From NCBI GenBank assembly GCA_949130485.1, contig OX422185.1, forward strand, positions 14,383,011 through 14,447,010: DNA of 64,000 bases, written 5' to 3'. This document shows, piece by piece, positions 1 through 11,494 of the stretch. Position 1 is the stretch's first letter. Each line of letters opens with the position of its first letter. This DNA comes from Agelas oroides. Its lineage: Eukaryota > Porifera > Demospongiae > Agelasida > Agelasidae. The position numbers and the translations under genes were made by a program. The notes below the pieces were generated by a model. That model was not told where the DNA came from, searched no databases, and was given only the letters and a program-made list of their open reading frames with translations.

Positions 1-450
1 TTAGCCGGGGTGTCCCATAGGGACTTTCCCCGGAAATCGCGTTCGAAGTTGGCCTGCCGATCGTGTTGAACTTAGCATTGTCACAGAACAGCTTGTATCC
101 CACGGACAACTGGTTCTACAGAGTTGTTTCTGGCTAATCATCTAAACAACGTACCTTCGCTGGAAGTTTGGCCATGGATTTCCAGTCATTGTCATTGGAT
201 ATATAGCAAGTACCCGCTCTTCACCCGTTGTAGCGTACTTGAACTTCACTGTCAACTCCTATGACTACTTCCTGAGTGAAGCAGGTTTGCTTTTGATTAA
301 GCTAAGCCTAACTATCAACTTGTGAACTCAACTAGTTTACAAGATATAATGCCATGAATCATCACGATACAAAATCGCCATTTTTTCAATATCTTGTCTC
401 GTGGCTACGAGATTGATTTCTGCGCATGCGCGTTGGGGTCAAAGGGTTAA
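1..450. repeat. Dispersed repeat, related to the right end of the window
   Basis: The stretch around 180-450 resembles 63720-63950 in the same orientation. Shared landmarks are AGCAAGTAC, a CACTATCAA/CACTGTCAA block, ACTACTTCCTGAGT, and a terminal GATTG.TTTCTG.GCATGC followed by GGGGT.AAA. No coding frame is evident. It is a dispersed element of unknown class; I cannot see its outer boundaries. Confidence 0.5.
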
Positions 451-813
451 AGTCAAAGCTCCAACAGAAATGCAAATATGGTGCATGGAAGGCATTGTAG
501 ACTAAATGTAAGTTCTAATGCACAAAATGGTTGCCTGATCTGAGTTAACGAAGGTGCCATTACGAAGTATACACCAAATAAGGCTTGCAACAGGACTCTG
601 GACTGTGGACTGGACTCATGCACTTTAATATGCACTAATGTCTGGGCTGAGATTTCAATCAATGCAGAGCTAGCAGATCACTACTATGGCTAGAGTCTGA
701 GATTGTTTAACTGGAAAGCAGAACGGAGCTCAGAATGGAATATTTGGAGTTGATAATGGCCTATAGCTAGAGCTGAGAGGCACTGTGGGCAGGCTTTAGT
801 ATGTTAAATAAAA
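451..813. other. Gene-free stretch
   Basis: No credible exon, RNA gene or recognisable element. The short minus-strand open frame here has no codon or motif signature and is treated as chance. Confidence 0.5.
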
Positions 814-815
814 TA

Positions 816-1448
816 TGTGACCCGCTGAGCGAAAACCCGGCACATCGCGCATTTTATGAAAATCGAGATAAGACCGGAAATCGGTATACCAATGTGTAAT
901 TGTGCGGCAGGATAAAAATGGAAGCGATCGGTTGCTTGGTTCCCGAGCTACAGAGCGAAATGCGTAGCGGATGCGGAACGCAACTTTTCGAGAAAACGCA
1001 ATGTTTTTACGTTGCTACGATATCTCCGTATACTATCGTGTCACGTAAATTTACACGTGTTCTTGTAAAAAAGCAGCTTGAAAGTCGGCAAAGACAGTTG
1101 GGAAAGACAGCGGTTGTGAAAGCGGGGGCTTACATTGTGTCTATGGACAGAAAAACAACCGTGTACGGACTGGAAGCTGGTAAAATCGCGTTTTTTGAAA
1201 AACGCGTACAAGCTGTCCATAGCAACGCGTTCCCGTATTTCACGGGCCTGCCTGTGAGTTCGAGCTTATATCGTTGTTATAGTAGCAGAGCCGGCCTTTA
1301 TAATTCAGCATCATACAGTGCAAGCCCCCTGTGACACGTTGGTGCAATAATCTGAGTTTAGCTGGGAAACGACCTGTGCGGATAAAATTGCCTCTAACTC
1401 AAATTCAATATTTGCGCGAAGTGCCGGGTTTTCGCTCAGCGGGTCACA
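816..1448. mobile_element. MITE family A, copy 1 (TA target site)
   Basis: A 633-bp element with long terminal inverted repeats beginning TGTGACCCGCTGAGCGAAAA and ending in the reverse complement. It is flanked by TA at 814-815 and 1449-1450, so a TA target duplication is likely (Tc1/mariner-like inference). The internal 144-codon open frame is not conserved in the sister copies at 5596 and 8935, so it is not counted as a gene. No transposase is encoded; the element is non-autonomous. Confidence 0.88.
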
Positions 1449-1450
1449 TA

Positions 1451-2246
1451 TGTGCATTTTAAAGGGTAATTTGATGTAGTCCTCTTTCCAAGCCTACTTT
1501 CTGAGTGGCCCAGCCTTTATGGAGAAGATGGCCTTTGTTCATACAACTTCTGTGCACATAATGTGGAATTCAATGTTTCTCAGATTCTGCAGTTAATGGT
1601 GTCCCATAATGCACATCAACAGTATTGAGTCAACTTGTGCTTTCTCTCTACCTTCCTGTACGTAGGCTAATGCTCACGGCAGTGCTCAGCTCTACTTTAG
1701 GACAACTATTCACAACCACTACAAGGCTTGCTTGGTGTTGATAGCTTCAATACACAATAACAATTGCAGGCTACTTGTAATCACTTTACATTTCCAGTTG
1801 ATGTATGACTATTTCCCTTCCATATCCCTGCTTTTACATACAGTTAGCTGTGTAAGCATTAACAATTTGCCAAGGCATCTTGGTATTCTACATTGTGACA
1901 GAGATCATGCAGCTTAAAATAAACTGTGTTACAGTGCAGCTCTCAGCATCACAAGGCACAGGTGCTCCAAGGTCAGCTCTAGTTTACTCACTATGTTCAT
2001 GGAGTTTTAATAGACTGGGATGCGGCATTTGGAAGTACCATATAACAGGAATTATTGGTAGTCTTTAAATTTAGTGGTTTGGCCCAAGACTGGAGGAATT
2101 TATATTTGGCAGTGGTGCACCACCAGCATATTACGTCATCATAAGTATTGTGCAATCGTGATTGCAACATGTCAAAGTAGGCATAGCATACAGGTGAGCA
2201 GCTGTTTTAGCTTGTTTACTTCTTTCAAAACATGCAACACAAGGCT
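1451..2246. other. Gene-free stretch, start of segmental duplication copy 1
   Basis: No exon recognised. From about 2020 the sequence is similar to 17705-17840 (shared TTTGGAAGTACCATATAAC, then AATGTCAAAGTAGG and GGTGAGCAGCTG), which marks the left edge of the duplication shared with the 17.7-24.7 kb block. Confidence 0.5.
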
Positions 2247-2875
2247 TAGCCTCATATCCAGGCTCTTGGTAGGTGGGGAGAAAAAGAGCCTGGTATCCAC
2301 TGTTCGCACATGCACGTAATTATCTCCTGCTGAGCACGTGTTCAGGCAATAGTGGGAGGGGAACGCGTAATACATATCCAGGTGATTTAGTCTGATGTAA
2401 ATTTAGCAAGTACACTAGTATAGTAGCGAGCAGCGAAGAGCAAAACAACTACACTACAACTAGCGCTACACCACCCTGACGCACAGTAATATCTTGCTAA
2501 CTAACAGTCTATGACAAACGGCAACACTTCGTATCACACAGACTTACCAGGCAGTAGTCGTATAAACACGTCTTTCTTCTAGCAAACGTCCAAACTGGCA
2601 GCTACCTGTACTTTCTTGAGACTCATATCAGAAGTACCTAGCCATCGGAGGGAGCTGGAGGCCTCAGAAGAACAAACGGCCATAAGACTTCCATCGTTGG
2701 TCAGAAAATTTGCGGATGATGTAGCGGTAAGTATACATTATGAGGTCACGGTTTTATGGATATAACACGGTAGTTTCCGATTTCCCAAAATTTATGGGAA
2801 ATTAAGCGCATGCACAAACAGTGGATACCAGGCTCTCTCTTTCCCCCGCCCACCGAGAGCCTGGGTATGAGGCTA
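2247..2875. mobile_element. TAGCC-family MITE with exact 9-bp TSD
   Basis: Inverted termini TAGCCTCATATCCAGGCTC and its complement, with arms extending over about 70 bp (purine-rich block, then GCCTGGTATCCAC). Both sides are flanked by CACAAGGCT (2238-2246 and 2876-2884), an exact 9-bp target duplication. The related site in the duplicated block near 19313-19330 lacks the element. No ORF of note, so it is non-autonomous. A 9-bp TSD is the hallmark of Mutator-like elements; that assignment is inference. Confidence 0.9.
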
Positions 2876-4238
2876 CACAAGGCTGTACTACAACTGGACA
2901 GCCATGTCATACTGGTTATTGTCAGTGTTTGTGAGCTATGGTGCTGCCTCTCAAAACAAGCATGCAAGACTAATACTATACTCAAAGTTTAACACTCAGA
3001 ATCATGCTCGCTATTGATCAAATGGCTGCTGGTGAAGAAGAATGTAGGATAGTGAAATCCCCGAGTATCCCATTAGTCCAAAGTATTCAGTTGTGCTTTT
3101 CAGCATTTTGGTTTGCAGTCCTAGAAAGGGAATTTGGATAATTCGTAGGGGGTAGGTGGGGCAACCTCTCACTGATAGTGGCATGTATGACGAGAATCAA
3201 TTTTAGCAAAGTGCATCACTACACTGTAAACACAGTCGAATAATTGGAACATGATAATAGTGTGTGCCCTAAGCATGGTCAAGATCGACAATCAGCGTCA
3301 AAGCATAGAAAATCACCTGGCAAGGTAGCAACTTAGATAATCCACATCTCTTTTCTATCCAGAACAGTAACACTAGTTCATGTCTTATACTAGACACAGA
3401 TGCCTTGGCCTGACAGTTGTTGTTGTACACGGCTACAGCTATGCTAGCAATCATTAGTACCACACCATATGGGATATAAATGGTTGAACTTGGTTCACTG
3501 GGGGATCCAGAGCTGCCGCATGACTCAAGAGTCAATGAAAACAAACCTTGATGGGCTCTTTACCCTGGCAAAACCATCAACACAAGTTGGATACAAGATA
3601 CAGTAGAAAGCCACTTATCTGAACTTCAGTTATCCAAATCTTCACTGAAGCCCTAAAATAGTGATATTCATAGATATTTTGCTGTGCATTAAATGGAAAG
3701 TATTCTGCTTTGTATACGAACAGTATTGTTTCGCTCATCTGAACATTTCAGCTATCTGAACACCCCTTGGTCCCAGCATGTTCAGATAAGTGACTTCCTA
3801 CTGCAGGTCTTCACATCAATCTCCACACCTGCTTTTAGTGTTCTCAAACATAGGTAAATGCATAGTGCTCCCAAACATTCATGTACATTAACGAACTGGA
3901 TAAGAGGGTAACTTATTGACAAGAACAGAAAAGTATACTCACAACTTAATACACATACACAGACTAACATGTGGAATGAGTGTAACCATGGAAACACTGG
4001 TCTTGATATAACTAACCACAAGCCCACAAGCACACTTCACTATATACACAGTTTACACAGTGCAATGGTCACAAACAGTGGGACAGGAAATAACACAGTT
4101 GTTATCCCAATACATTTGGTGACCCATACTGTTCTCACTCCTTGTTAAGTGCATATGCCTGTATCTCTATATGAAGGAAATGAGTGCCTAGCAGTGACAG
4201 CAGTGAGATGCATTGTGTGCTTTGTTTAGAGTACTTAA

Positions 4239-4766
4239 CTCTTTACCGACCGTAACGCGTTATTGCAATTATTACGTGGATGACCATAATAATCGCGAAT
4301 GAAGCGGTCAAGACGATGTGTTGTGTAGTCTGTTTTATATCTCCAGCTGTAAACCAGCTACAGACTTCTGGTAAAAAGCAATGGATAGCCTTAGGCTTTG
4401 GCTACCTACACTGTAGTTATGAAGCATACCACTGAAGTACAAGCTTGCAGATAAACGTGAACTTTTCAAACTGGAAGTTGCCGTCTTCGGTATGTTCTGA
4501 TACTTGTAACCTTTGCTGTTACAAACCTGTTTCCTTTGAAATCTGCAGAGAGGTTAGAGCTTTCTATTAGCTATTTGTAGCTTTTTGTTTCATCTCTGTA
4601 GCTTGTTTACTTCATGAGATTGGTCCCGTTAAAAATGGCCTCTTCTATCTTCGGGAAAAGACTTGCAAACGCAGGTATGTATTCATGACGCTAAAACGCA
4701 TCAATGGTCATACGGGAACACTAATTTCATGACGCTAAAACAAACGCATCATTGGTCGGTAAAGAG
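4239..4766. mobile_element. TTAA-flanked MITE (piggyBac-like target)
   Basis: Terminal inverted repeat CTCTTTACCGACC at the left and its complement at the right, each directly bordered by TTAA (4235-4238, 4767-4770). The paralogous site in the duplication near 21655-21690 lacks the insert, which confirms mobility. Near the right end GACGCTAAAAC and CGCATCA(A/T)TGGTC occur twice as direct repeats. A TTAA target is typical of piggyBac (also Kolobok) elements; no transposase is present. Confidence 0.82.
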
Positions 4767-4827
4767 TTAACAGCGAACATGCACTTGTAAACAGAATGCA
4801 CATAGCAATGTGAGTAAAGTACGCACA

Positions 4828-4912
4828 CACATGCACACACACACACACACTACATCTACACACACAAACACTACATCTATACACAAAAACACTACACATA
4901 CACACAATCATA
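4828..4912. repeat. CA-rich microsatellite
   Basis: Interrupted (CA)n tract with ACTACATCTA interruptions. The duplicated copy has its own, differently expanded tract at 21737-21790. Confidence 0.9.
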
Positions 4913-5595
4913 CATACCAACACATGCCAACCCATAATAAATACTGGATGGAGCAAATTTTACCTGCATGGGGTTAAATTTTCTTTTTTTGCCATCATTT
5001 TAGAACCGATGAAATTAATATGTTGAATTGTGTTTGTTGCCTTCTGAATGTAATGGTTACACTTTACCAGTGTGTTTGTAGGATCTAACTAATAAGTCTT
5101 AGTGAAGTGTCCTTAATTCAGGTGGTGGATAGTACGCATATGATGTTGGAAAGAGTCCTATTTTATAGGGGTGTCCTTTAAGAGGGAATCCAGTGTATCT
5201 CATGCTGCGATACATGTCCTTAGAAGTGATTTCATTAGTAAGAATGTTTCTGTGTATGTGTGTCTGCACTGCAGCTTCACCACAATTGGAGGCTTCTTTG
5301 GAGAATTGGAAAGCTTTTTGTGAAACAGATTGCATTTGTAAAGTAGCAGAAGGCTTCTTCTGAAGATGCAAAAGGCCTCATTTGTATGCATGTACTTTCC
5401 TGAAAATAAAGGCTTTGCATCAGTTTGTTCAAGCCTTCTGGAGCTGCAATTGTGGCGCAGTAGTGAAAATGGTTTCTGAAACGTATCATTTCTAATGACA
5501 TGTAACCGTACAAGCTATTAAGTTTGGACACAAGATGAAGATCAGCATGCAGCTCAGGCGTCCGAGTTAAACAAACCCAAGAGTAATTGAAAATA

Positions 5596-6173
5596 TGTGA
5601 CCTGCTGAGCGAAAAACTTGCACATTGCGCATTTTATGAAAATCGAGATAAGACCGGAAATCGGTATACCAATGTGTATTTGTGCGGCAGAAAAATAATG
5701 GAAGTGATCAGTTGCTTGGTTCCCAAGCTACAGAGCGAAATGTGTAGCGGATGCGGAACGCAACTTTTCGAGAAAACGCCATGTTTTTACATTGCTACTG
5801 TAAATTTTTACATCTCTGTATACTATCATGTTACGTAAATTTACACGTTCTTGTAAATAAGCAGCTTGGAAGTTGGCAAAGACAGTTGGGAAAGACAGCG
5901 GTTATAAAAGCGGGGGCTTACATTGTGTCTATTGAAAAACGCATACAAGCTGTCCATAGCAACGCGTTCCCGTATTTCACAGGCCCGCCTGTGAGTTCAA
6001 GCTCATATCATCTCTATAGTAGCAGAGCCAGGCTTCATAATTCAGTATGATACACCCTGTGACATGTTGGTGTAATCTGAGTTTAGCTGGGAAATGACCT
6101 GTACGGATAAAATTGCCTCTAAGTCAAATTCAATATTTGTGTGAAGTGCCGGGTTTTCGCTCAGCGGGTCACA
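5596..6173. mobile_element. MITE family A, copy 2
   Basis: Same inverted termini as 816-1448 and flanked by TA (5594-5595, 6174-6175). It lies about 190 bp upstream of an LRR exon. The paralogous site at 22450-22460 reads straight through (GTGAAA then TACTTTCAT), so this copy arrived after the segmental duplication. The frame open in copy 1 is broken here. Confidence 0.9.
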
Positions 6174-6360
6174 TAATTACTTTCATAATGAAGAGCGTAT
6201 TCTGCACTTACTAAAGGCTGTTTTAAATTTCTATTTACATTCCCACCCTCAATAACACTACTGCTCTTGCCTAGTTTCATGGTCAGGCTGACTCTAGTGA
6301 TCATGCTTGTCATACAATAACATACTTATCACATGTATTTACTTCTATTTACATTCACAG

Positions 6361-6444
6361 TCTCAGTGAGAATCGTATTGGTGATGATGGAGCAAGGTGT
6401 CTCTCTGCAGCGTTGGTGAACATGGTCAACCTTCAAGAGTTAGA
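6361..6444 (+). CDS. LRR exon 1 (ribonuclease-inhibitor/NLR-type repeat)
   Basis: An 84-nt exon between a TTCACAG acceptor and a GTAAGT donor. It encodes one 28-residue leucine-rich repeat: LSENRIGDDGARCLSAALVN followed by MVNLQEL and a split codon. The L-x-x-N-x-I-G-x-x-G-A-x-x-L pattern is that of RNI-like LRRs found in NOD-like receptors. The exon begins with the third base and ends with the second base of a split codon, a symmetric phase shared by the other three LRR exons here. Sister copy: 22633-22716 in the duplicated block. Role as a ligand-sensing repeat of an intracellular receptor is inferred; the NACHT or other domains are not in view. Confidence 0.8.
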
Positions 6445-6524
6445 GTAAGTTGACATAGCCACACTGAAGTGCATCCTGACCTACATACGCAGTAACTACA
6501 TATATTTAAGGTTTTTTATAGCCA

Positions 6525-6745
6525 TATGTGGATGTCCATCTTAACAACCTGTTGCAAGGGAGTGCATCCTGACCTACATAGTCATATTGTAACTACATTC
6601 AAGGATTTTTATAGCCATATGTGTCCATCATGCTACAAAAATGGAGTGCTTAACTTTCTCTTAAACATGAGGCCTACTGTAAAGTGCGGAATGGACTGCG
6701 AAATGGACTGCATAAAGGACTGTAGAATGGACTACAGAATGAACT
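6525..6745. repeat. Short version of the 79-bp repeat and a 12-bp repeat
   Basis: One to two degenerate units of the sequence that forms a roughly nine-copy array at 23372-24125, followed at 6686-6745 by a degenerate 12-bp repeat (unit about TGAAATGGACTG). This is the unexpanded state in duplication copy 1. Confidence 0.7.
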
Positions 6746-7186
6746 CATTCTGTGCACTCACCAAAAATGAAAGTATGCTTTGGTCTGATGCTGAAATGAA
6801 CACTTTGCATTCCCGCTGAGTACAGGAACACTAGCGGCCACTACAATGCACTCACAGTTATCTATGCTAGCTGCTATGTTAGAGCAACCATTGTTCTCTT
6901 TCTGAGGACTCATTATCTGAGTCAGCTATCACTGCAGTGCAGCTTCCGAGTTACTGCTTTCTACATGCATGGAGCATGTTTTGGGCTACTCTGACTCTGG
7001 CTTCAGCAGCTCAAAACTAAAGCATACAAGACTAGTTGTCCTTGGATGAAAAGTTAGGTCAATACATATGCCATAATATTTTGGATGTTGCCAACTAACT
7101 TTTGTGAGTCAGCCATATTGGAAAAGCATGGTTGGATGTGAGATAACACGAAACTAGATGAAGACATGTGGATCCTAGTTGAACAC

Positions 7187-7690
7187 TAGCCTTGTTCCCA
7201 GGCACGGAGGAGGGGTAGAAAGAACGCCTGCACTTAATCACCCAGGAATTTCATGGCAACCATGTTCGTACATGTACGTATGTATACTGGTGACATAATA
7301 AACTCGCCATGTTGATGTACTGGTTGGCGTTCTGTTTGAGTGAGTGCGATATAAACCAATGAGTGCGTTTACCTAAGAAACATACCCTTATGCGGTTATC
7401 CACCAATCTTGGTAAGTCCATTCCGACCACTGCCTACCAGACATTTCTTATTGTATCCGACAGTATAAAACAGGGCAGAGCATGTAGCAGTGATGTTTAT
7501 AGCATCCTAAGAGTGAAAGCTGAGGTATTTTATCAAGGTTTATGCTATTCATGTGAACCATTGATCGTCATATTAGTACATACCCCTAATTCTGCCACAT
7601 GGCCTTTGCTATAATTAGGTGCATGCATGAACAGTGTAAACCAGGCGCTCTTTCTCTCCCCCTCCTCCTCCACACCTGGGAATGAGGCTA
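7187..7690. mobile_element. TAGCC-family MITE
   Basis: Begins TAGCCTTGTTCCCAGGCAC and ends GTGGGAATGAGGCTA-like (CACCTGGGAATGAGGCTA). Flanked by GTTGAACAC (7178-7186) and GTTACACAC (7691-7699), which match at 7 of 9 positions, in line with a 9-bp target duplication. It marks the right edge of duplication copy 1. The internal 83-codon frame is not supported as a gene. Confidence 0.78.
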
Positions 7691-7699
7691 GTTACACAC

Positions 7700-8075
7700 A
7701 AGTTGGAAGTTTGTGGAGTTTACTACATATTTATTGCGGATTTGACAACATAACCTAGTTACATGAGTGAAGCAAATTTTGAGGTGTGTGTGAGGCTTGT
7801 GCGGATGTTCGTACAAGGTGTAAGGCTTTGTTAGACCCACCACTTTAACAGCAGCTGGGTAAAGGAACCTATCAATTTTATAATGCAATGTTTTGTTATT
7901 CCATACTTGTTAGTGTCATTACTTGGGTGAGAAGGAATTTATTTTCTTTTAGTGTAACTACTAACTAGCCATGTTCCTAGACCTACCCCTAGACTTGGTC
8001 TTATGACCATGAATATAATCAGGAGGCGTAGTGAGACTTCACACATGATGTCTATCACTTACGTATGTACGAACA
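7700..8075. other. Gene-free stretch
   Basis: No exon or element recognised. Confidence 0.45.
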
Positions 8076-8631
8076 CAAGAGCACATGATCACATCATTTT
8101 ATTGTGTAGGGTGATGTCATTTTTTATTGCGGAGAGAGGAGGTGGAGCGTGTAACTTCTTATTTCGGATGTGGTGAAAGCAGAATCTTTTGCATGTACTA
8201 TAAATAGCACATCCGGTCAGGTTATAGCAAGTGTGCGGGTGAAGTGTGAGTAAAAGTAGCTGCAAAACAATCGAGTTAGAGGCTTACCGGTAGGATAAGG
8301 ACCGTTTGTTACCAAAGAAGCTCGAGAGTTTGAGTGAAAGGCCACGTGGCCCTCTTCAACTGTCCGGTGTAGATAGCATCGTAACACAAAGTTCCTCATG
8401 TCAGGAAGGGCTGACAACCGTTCCTGTGTAGCTAGAACTTGCCAGGTAAGCTTGGAGCGCTCACATCTTGTTGACTATGAGGGTAACACTACGCTGTGAG
8501 GTTCATAGATCGTGGAAGTGCGAACTTGTGGGAGGGTGTGTTCTATTTTCAGTACTCTGTTTCGAATTTTTGGCAGTTACACGCTTTTCCTCCTCTCTCC
8601 GCAATAAAAATGACATCATCATGCGCTCTTG
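8076..8631. mobile_element. Foldback element E (CAAGAGC termini)
   Basis: Left arm CAAGAGCACATGATCACATC then a block with TGATGTCATTTTTTATTGCG and GAGAGAGGAGG; the right arm carries the complements (CCTCCTCTCTCCGCAATAAA, then ATGACATCATCATGCGCTCT). Arms of about 80 bp surround a roughly 390-bp centre. A minimal, almost centre-less relative occurs at 54486-54535. No coding capacity recognised. Confidence 0.75.
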
Positions 8632-8934
8632 AGGAATATCATGCGTGCGTAAGGGACTGGTGCTAACTGGTGTAGACTTCTTGTATAACACACAACTGGT
8701 TCTGATTTTTATACTACTATGTTTTAGTTTTCCTAATACTTAGGAAGGTGCATGTTATTCTTGCACAGCATAATCAGTACCTGAAGGTACAGGAGCATGT
8801 ATAAAAAAGGACCATACCGTATCTATACACACAATTTAACACAAAGTAGAATGAGTGACGTCTAGCTACAAGTGTTTGCTAGAATTATCGTGTCACTGCG
8901 GTGACAAGTGGTAGGGTGGTGATACTGCATCATT

Positions 8935-9387
8935 TGTGACCTGCTGAGCGAAAACCCGGCACTTCCCGCAAGCATTGAATTCGACTTAGAAGCGATTTTA
9001 TCCGCACAGGTCATTTTCCAGCTAAACTCAGATCATTGTACCAACGTGTCACAGGGGGCTTACACTGTATCATACTGAATTATGAAGCCCAGCTCTGCTA
9101 CTATAACGACGATATAAGCTCAAACTCACAGGCAGGTCAGTTAACTACGGGAACGCATTGCTATGGACAGCTGGTACGCGTTCTTCAAAAAAACACGATT
9201 CACACATTTCCAGTCTTTCTGTCTATAGACACAATGTAAGCCCCCGCGTTCACAACCGCTGTCTTTCCCAACTGTCTTTGGCGACTTTCAAGCTGCCTTT
9301 TTACAAGAACACGTGTCAATTTTACATACCACGATAGTATACGGAGATAAATGCAGGATGTGCCAGGTTTTCGCTCAGCGGGTCACA
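8935..9387. mobile_element. MITE family A, copy 3 (inverted, shorter)
   Basis: Termini TGTGACCTGCTGAGCGAAAA and its complement as in family A. The interior is in the opposite orientation to copies 1 and 2 (the block with CAGGGGGCTTACACTGTATC is the complement of the 1310-1330 region) and is about 180 bp shorter. Confidence 0.85.
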
Positions 9388-9499
9388 TTTACAAGAGCCA
9401 TACAGCTGAATGCACCAGCAGTGAACAAACTAAGCCAACAGCATAGCCAATCACATTTAGAAAAACGTACAAAAGTAACAGAACTGTCGAAAGTGTAAT

Positions 9500-9606
9500 T
9501 CTGAGCTGATTGGTCAATATCGTCCGTGGTGGGCGTGGCCATGTAATTTTGACGCTGCTAGCAACGCTCGTGCATAGTTACGGTTACAGTGTGTGCAAAG
9601 ACAAGT
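9500..9606 (+). promoter_or_regulatory. Possible CpG-rich promoter stretch
   Basis: Contains an inverted CCAAT box (GATTGGTC at about 9509) and a GC-box-like GTGGGCGTGG directly upstream of a short ORF. It is suggestive only; no TATA box is seen. Confidence 0.25.
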
Positions 9607-9807
9607 ATGGCAGGCTCCTCAAGAGAGCTTTTTGACGATACTATACTGGAATTCATCGGCGAAACGAGCGAAGCAAGCGAAGACGACATTCACACGCTAC
9701 TTGAGGCACTTCCGTTTGACTGGGAAACAATGCCCCCCGCCCCAGCTCTGCCCATACCTGCAATTGGAGAACTCCACCCGTCTTTTGCACACACTACTTT
9801 GCAGTGA
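9607..9807 (+). CDS. Hypothetical short acidic ORF
   Basis: A 66-codon frame starting at ATG 9607 and ending TGA. The product is acidic with a run of Glu/Asp and Ser in the first 35 residues (MAGSSRELFDDTILEFIGET and onward), then proline-rich. It resembles an acidic activation or first-exon segment but matches no family I can name. It lies downstream of a CCAAT/GC-box-like stretch and is base-composition-wise richer in G+C than its surroundings, the main reasons for keeping it. It could be a first exon, a piece of an old transposon ORF, or chance. Confidence 0.25.
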   Translation: MAGSSRELFDDTILEFIGETSEASEDDIHTLLEALPFDWETMPPAPALPIPAIGELHPSFAHTTLQ

Positions 9808-9809
9808 AT

Positions 9810-10088
9810 GCCTGAGAGCGAAAAATGTGAACGCGAATACTGCCAGGTCAACTGGAACGGTTCGGTGAAAAAATTCAATGTGTGCTTCAATGTAATTCAT
9901 GTGTACTGTACAGCCTAGCAAGAAACGAAGAATCATTATCGACTCTTGACTATGAAGAGGACTAAACAACAGCATATTCATCTAGTGCTCTTGTAAACAT
10001 TTATCATTCATTCATTCACTGAGCTTTGTATGCAACTGATTTTTTATATAGAAAATGGTAAACATTAAAACTCTAAGATTAATAAGTG
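9810..10088. other. No feature seen
   Basis: A+T-rich, with no exon or element recognised. Confidence 0.4.
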
Positions 10089-10224
10089 ATAGCATGGTTT
10101 GCTGTGGTATTTGGGATTAATAGCACTCATAATGCAGTAAATTGCACTCGGCTTCGCCTCGTGCAATTACTCTCTGCATTATACTCGTGCTATTAATCCC
10201 AAATACCACAGCAAAACATGCTAT
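10089..10224. mobile_element. Near-perfect palindrome, about 136 bp
   Basis: Arms ATAGCATG...GCTGTGGTATTTGGGATTAA...AATGCA...AATTGCAC are complemented by GTGCAATT...TGCATT...TTAATCCCAAATACCACAGC...CATGCTAT around a 13-base centre TCGGCTTCGCCTC. This is a foldback MITE or hairpin-forming remnant; no TSD is obvious. Confidence 0.8.
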
Positions 10225-11115
10225 TACATATACAAACATCATGGGTTTGTTGCTGTTGGCATTGTTACTCGTGCTGCGCACTTGTAACACTACAGATGGG
10301 AACTCGTATAATTTTTTTGACTTATCACATTAGGCAGTAAATCCTGCACATCAGTTGTCTAGCTTAACAAGCTTGATGAACAGGTGCTCAGATGAGTGGT
10401 CAGCCTTGATTGTTTCTCACTGTGTACTAGTGTTACATCATGCTTTGTTTTTTAACTTGGTGTTGTTACTATAGCGGTGTTGACAGTATACATTACATAC
10501 AAGGGTGCATGACGGGCAAAGGGAAGAGAGTGTATGTATTTGTAGACCAACCGATTTTTTTGTAAAACAATGACTTGAGACAATCTGTTAAACATATTGT
10601 TTGCAAGGGGCATGTTGATTATACATTGACGGGCTTATCAAGCCACCAAAGGTGGTAAGAAGGCATGTAACTAGCATACCTAGCAATGTAAGCAGCAAAT
10701 TCAAATGTGGCTGCCGGATATACTATTTTTAGGTACATCATAGTACATGAAATAATGCATTTATGCAAAATGACACGGAGTAAGCCTTTTTGCACAAACC
10801 CATGCAACTAATTGGGTATCTTGAGACTTTATAGAGGTGGGCTAGCTGAGTTATTCTGCACTTAAGAATGGTATGAACAGAAAACACTATTTTTAGGCTT
10901 ATTTACTCACATCCAGTGTCTTTCATAGCGGTTGTATGCAATAAGGTAAGTATAAACATTCAAAATCTATGACAATGGATAGTGGGCAGATTTTAGAATG
11001 CCATTTTACCGAGGCATCAGGAGCTTCACCTCCTGCCTCAACTACTTACAGTAGTATTTAGGTCATCATTGCACATTGTTGCTTGGTCAATATTCCTATG
11101 TCCTGCTTCTTAAAA
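10225..11115. other. Gene-free stretch
   Basis: No exon recognised in either strand. Confidence 0.4.
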
Positions 11116-11494
11116 TACCGTATAGCGGGAAATTTTCGCTGGTGCAAATTTTCACGGAAAAGCGTCCAGACCCTTCAGAAGAAATTTTCGCGGTTTTTAT
11201 TTTCGCGGAACGGGGACGCTCTGACCACACCCCTACCGGTTGATGCGACATCTTCGGAGCGTCTCTTACGGTTTCGTTGGTATTTTGTACAGTAGGAGGC
11301 TGATTATTCTTTACAGCAACCATTTAGAGGGCAGACAAACTGTAGAGAACCATCTTGTTCACATGGGTACTCGACGCATCACGTAATGACGTCATCATTT
11401 TTCATTTTTTTGCGGTTTTTATTTTCGCGGAAGCAGGTCCGTCCGCGAAAATCGCAAAAATTTGCACCCAGCGAAAATTTCCCGCTATACGGTA
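11116..11494. mobile_element. MITE family F (TA-ended)
   Basis: Starts TACCGTATAGCGGGAAATTT and ends with the reverse complement. Subterminal GCAAATTTTC and TTTTTATTTTCGCGGAA blocks are repeated inside both halves. The terminal TA could be a TA target duplication (mariner-like). The interior holds no intact ORF. Confidence 0.85.

Larger units (their letters stand above)
2020..7177. repeat. Segmental duplication, copy 1
   Basis: Collinear with about 17705-24665 over several kilobases. Shared anchors occur in the same order: ATGGCTGCTGGTGAAGA (3020/19470), CACAGTCGAATAATTGGAAC (3230/20610), the stretch around TGGTTGAACTTGGTTCACTG (3480/20910), GTGTAACCATGGAAACACTG (3980/21400), a CA-repeat (4830/21740), GGTGGTGGAT (5120/21990), the LRR exon (6361/22633) and the 12-bp repeat (6686/24217). 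Copy 1 additionally carries three insertions absent from copy 2 (2247-2875, 4239-4766, 5596-6173). Identity looks roughly 80-90 percent by eye; boundaries are approximate. Confidence 0.85.

Noticed and set aside
900-1334. 144-codon open frame
   Set aside because: Lies inside MITE family A and is not open in the sister copies at 5596 and 8935.
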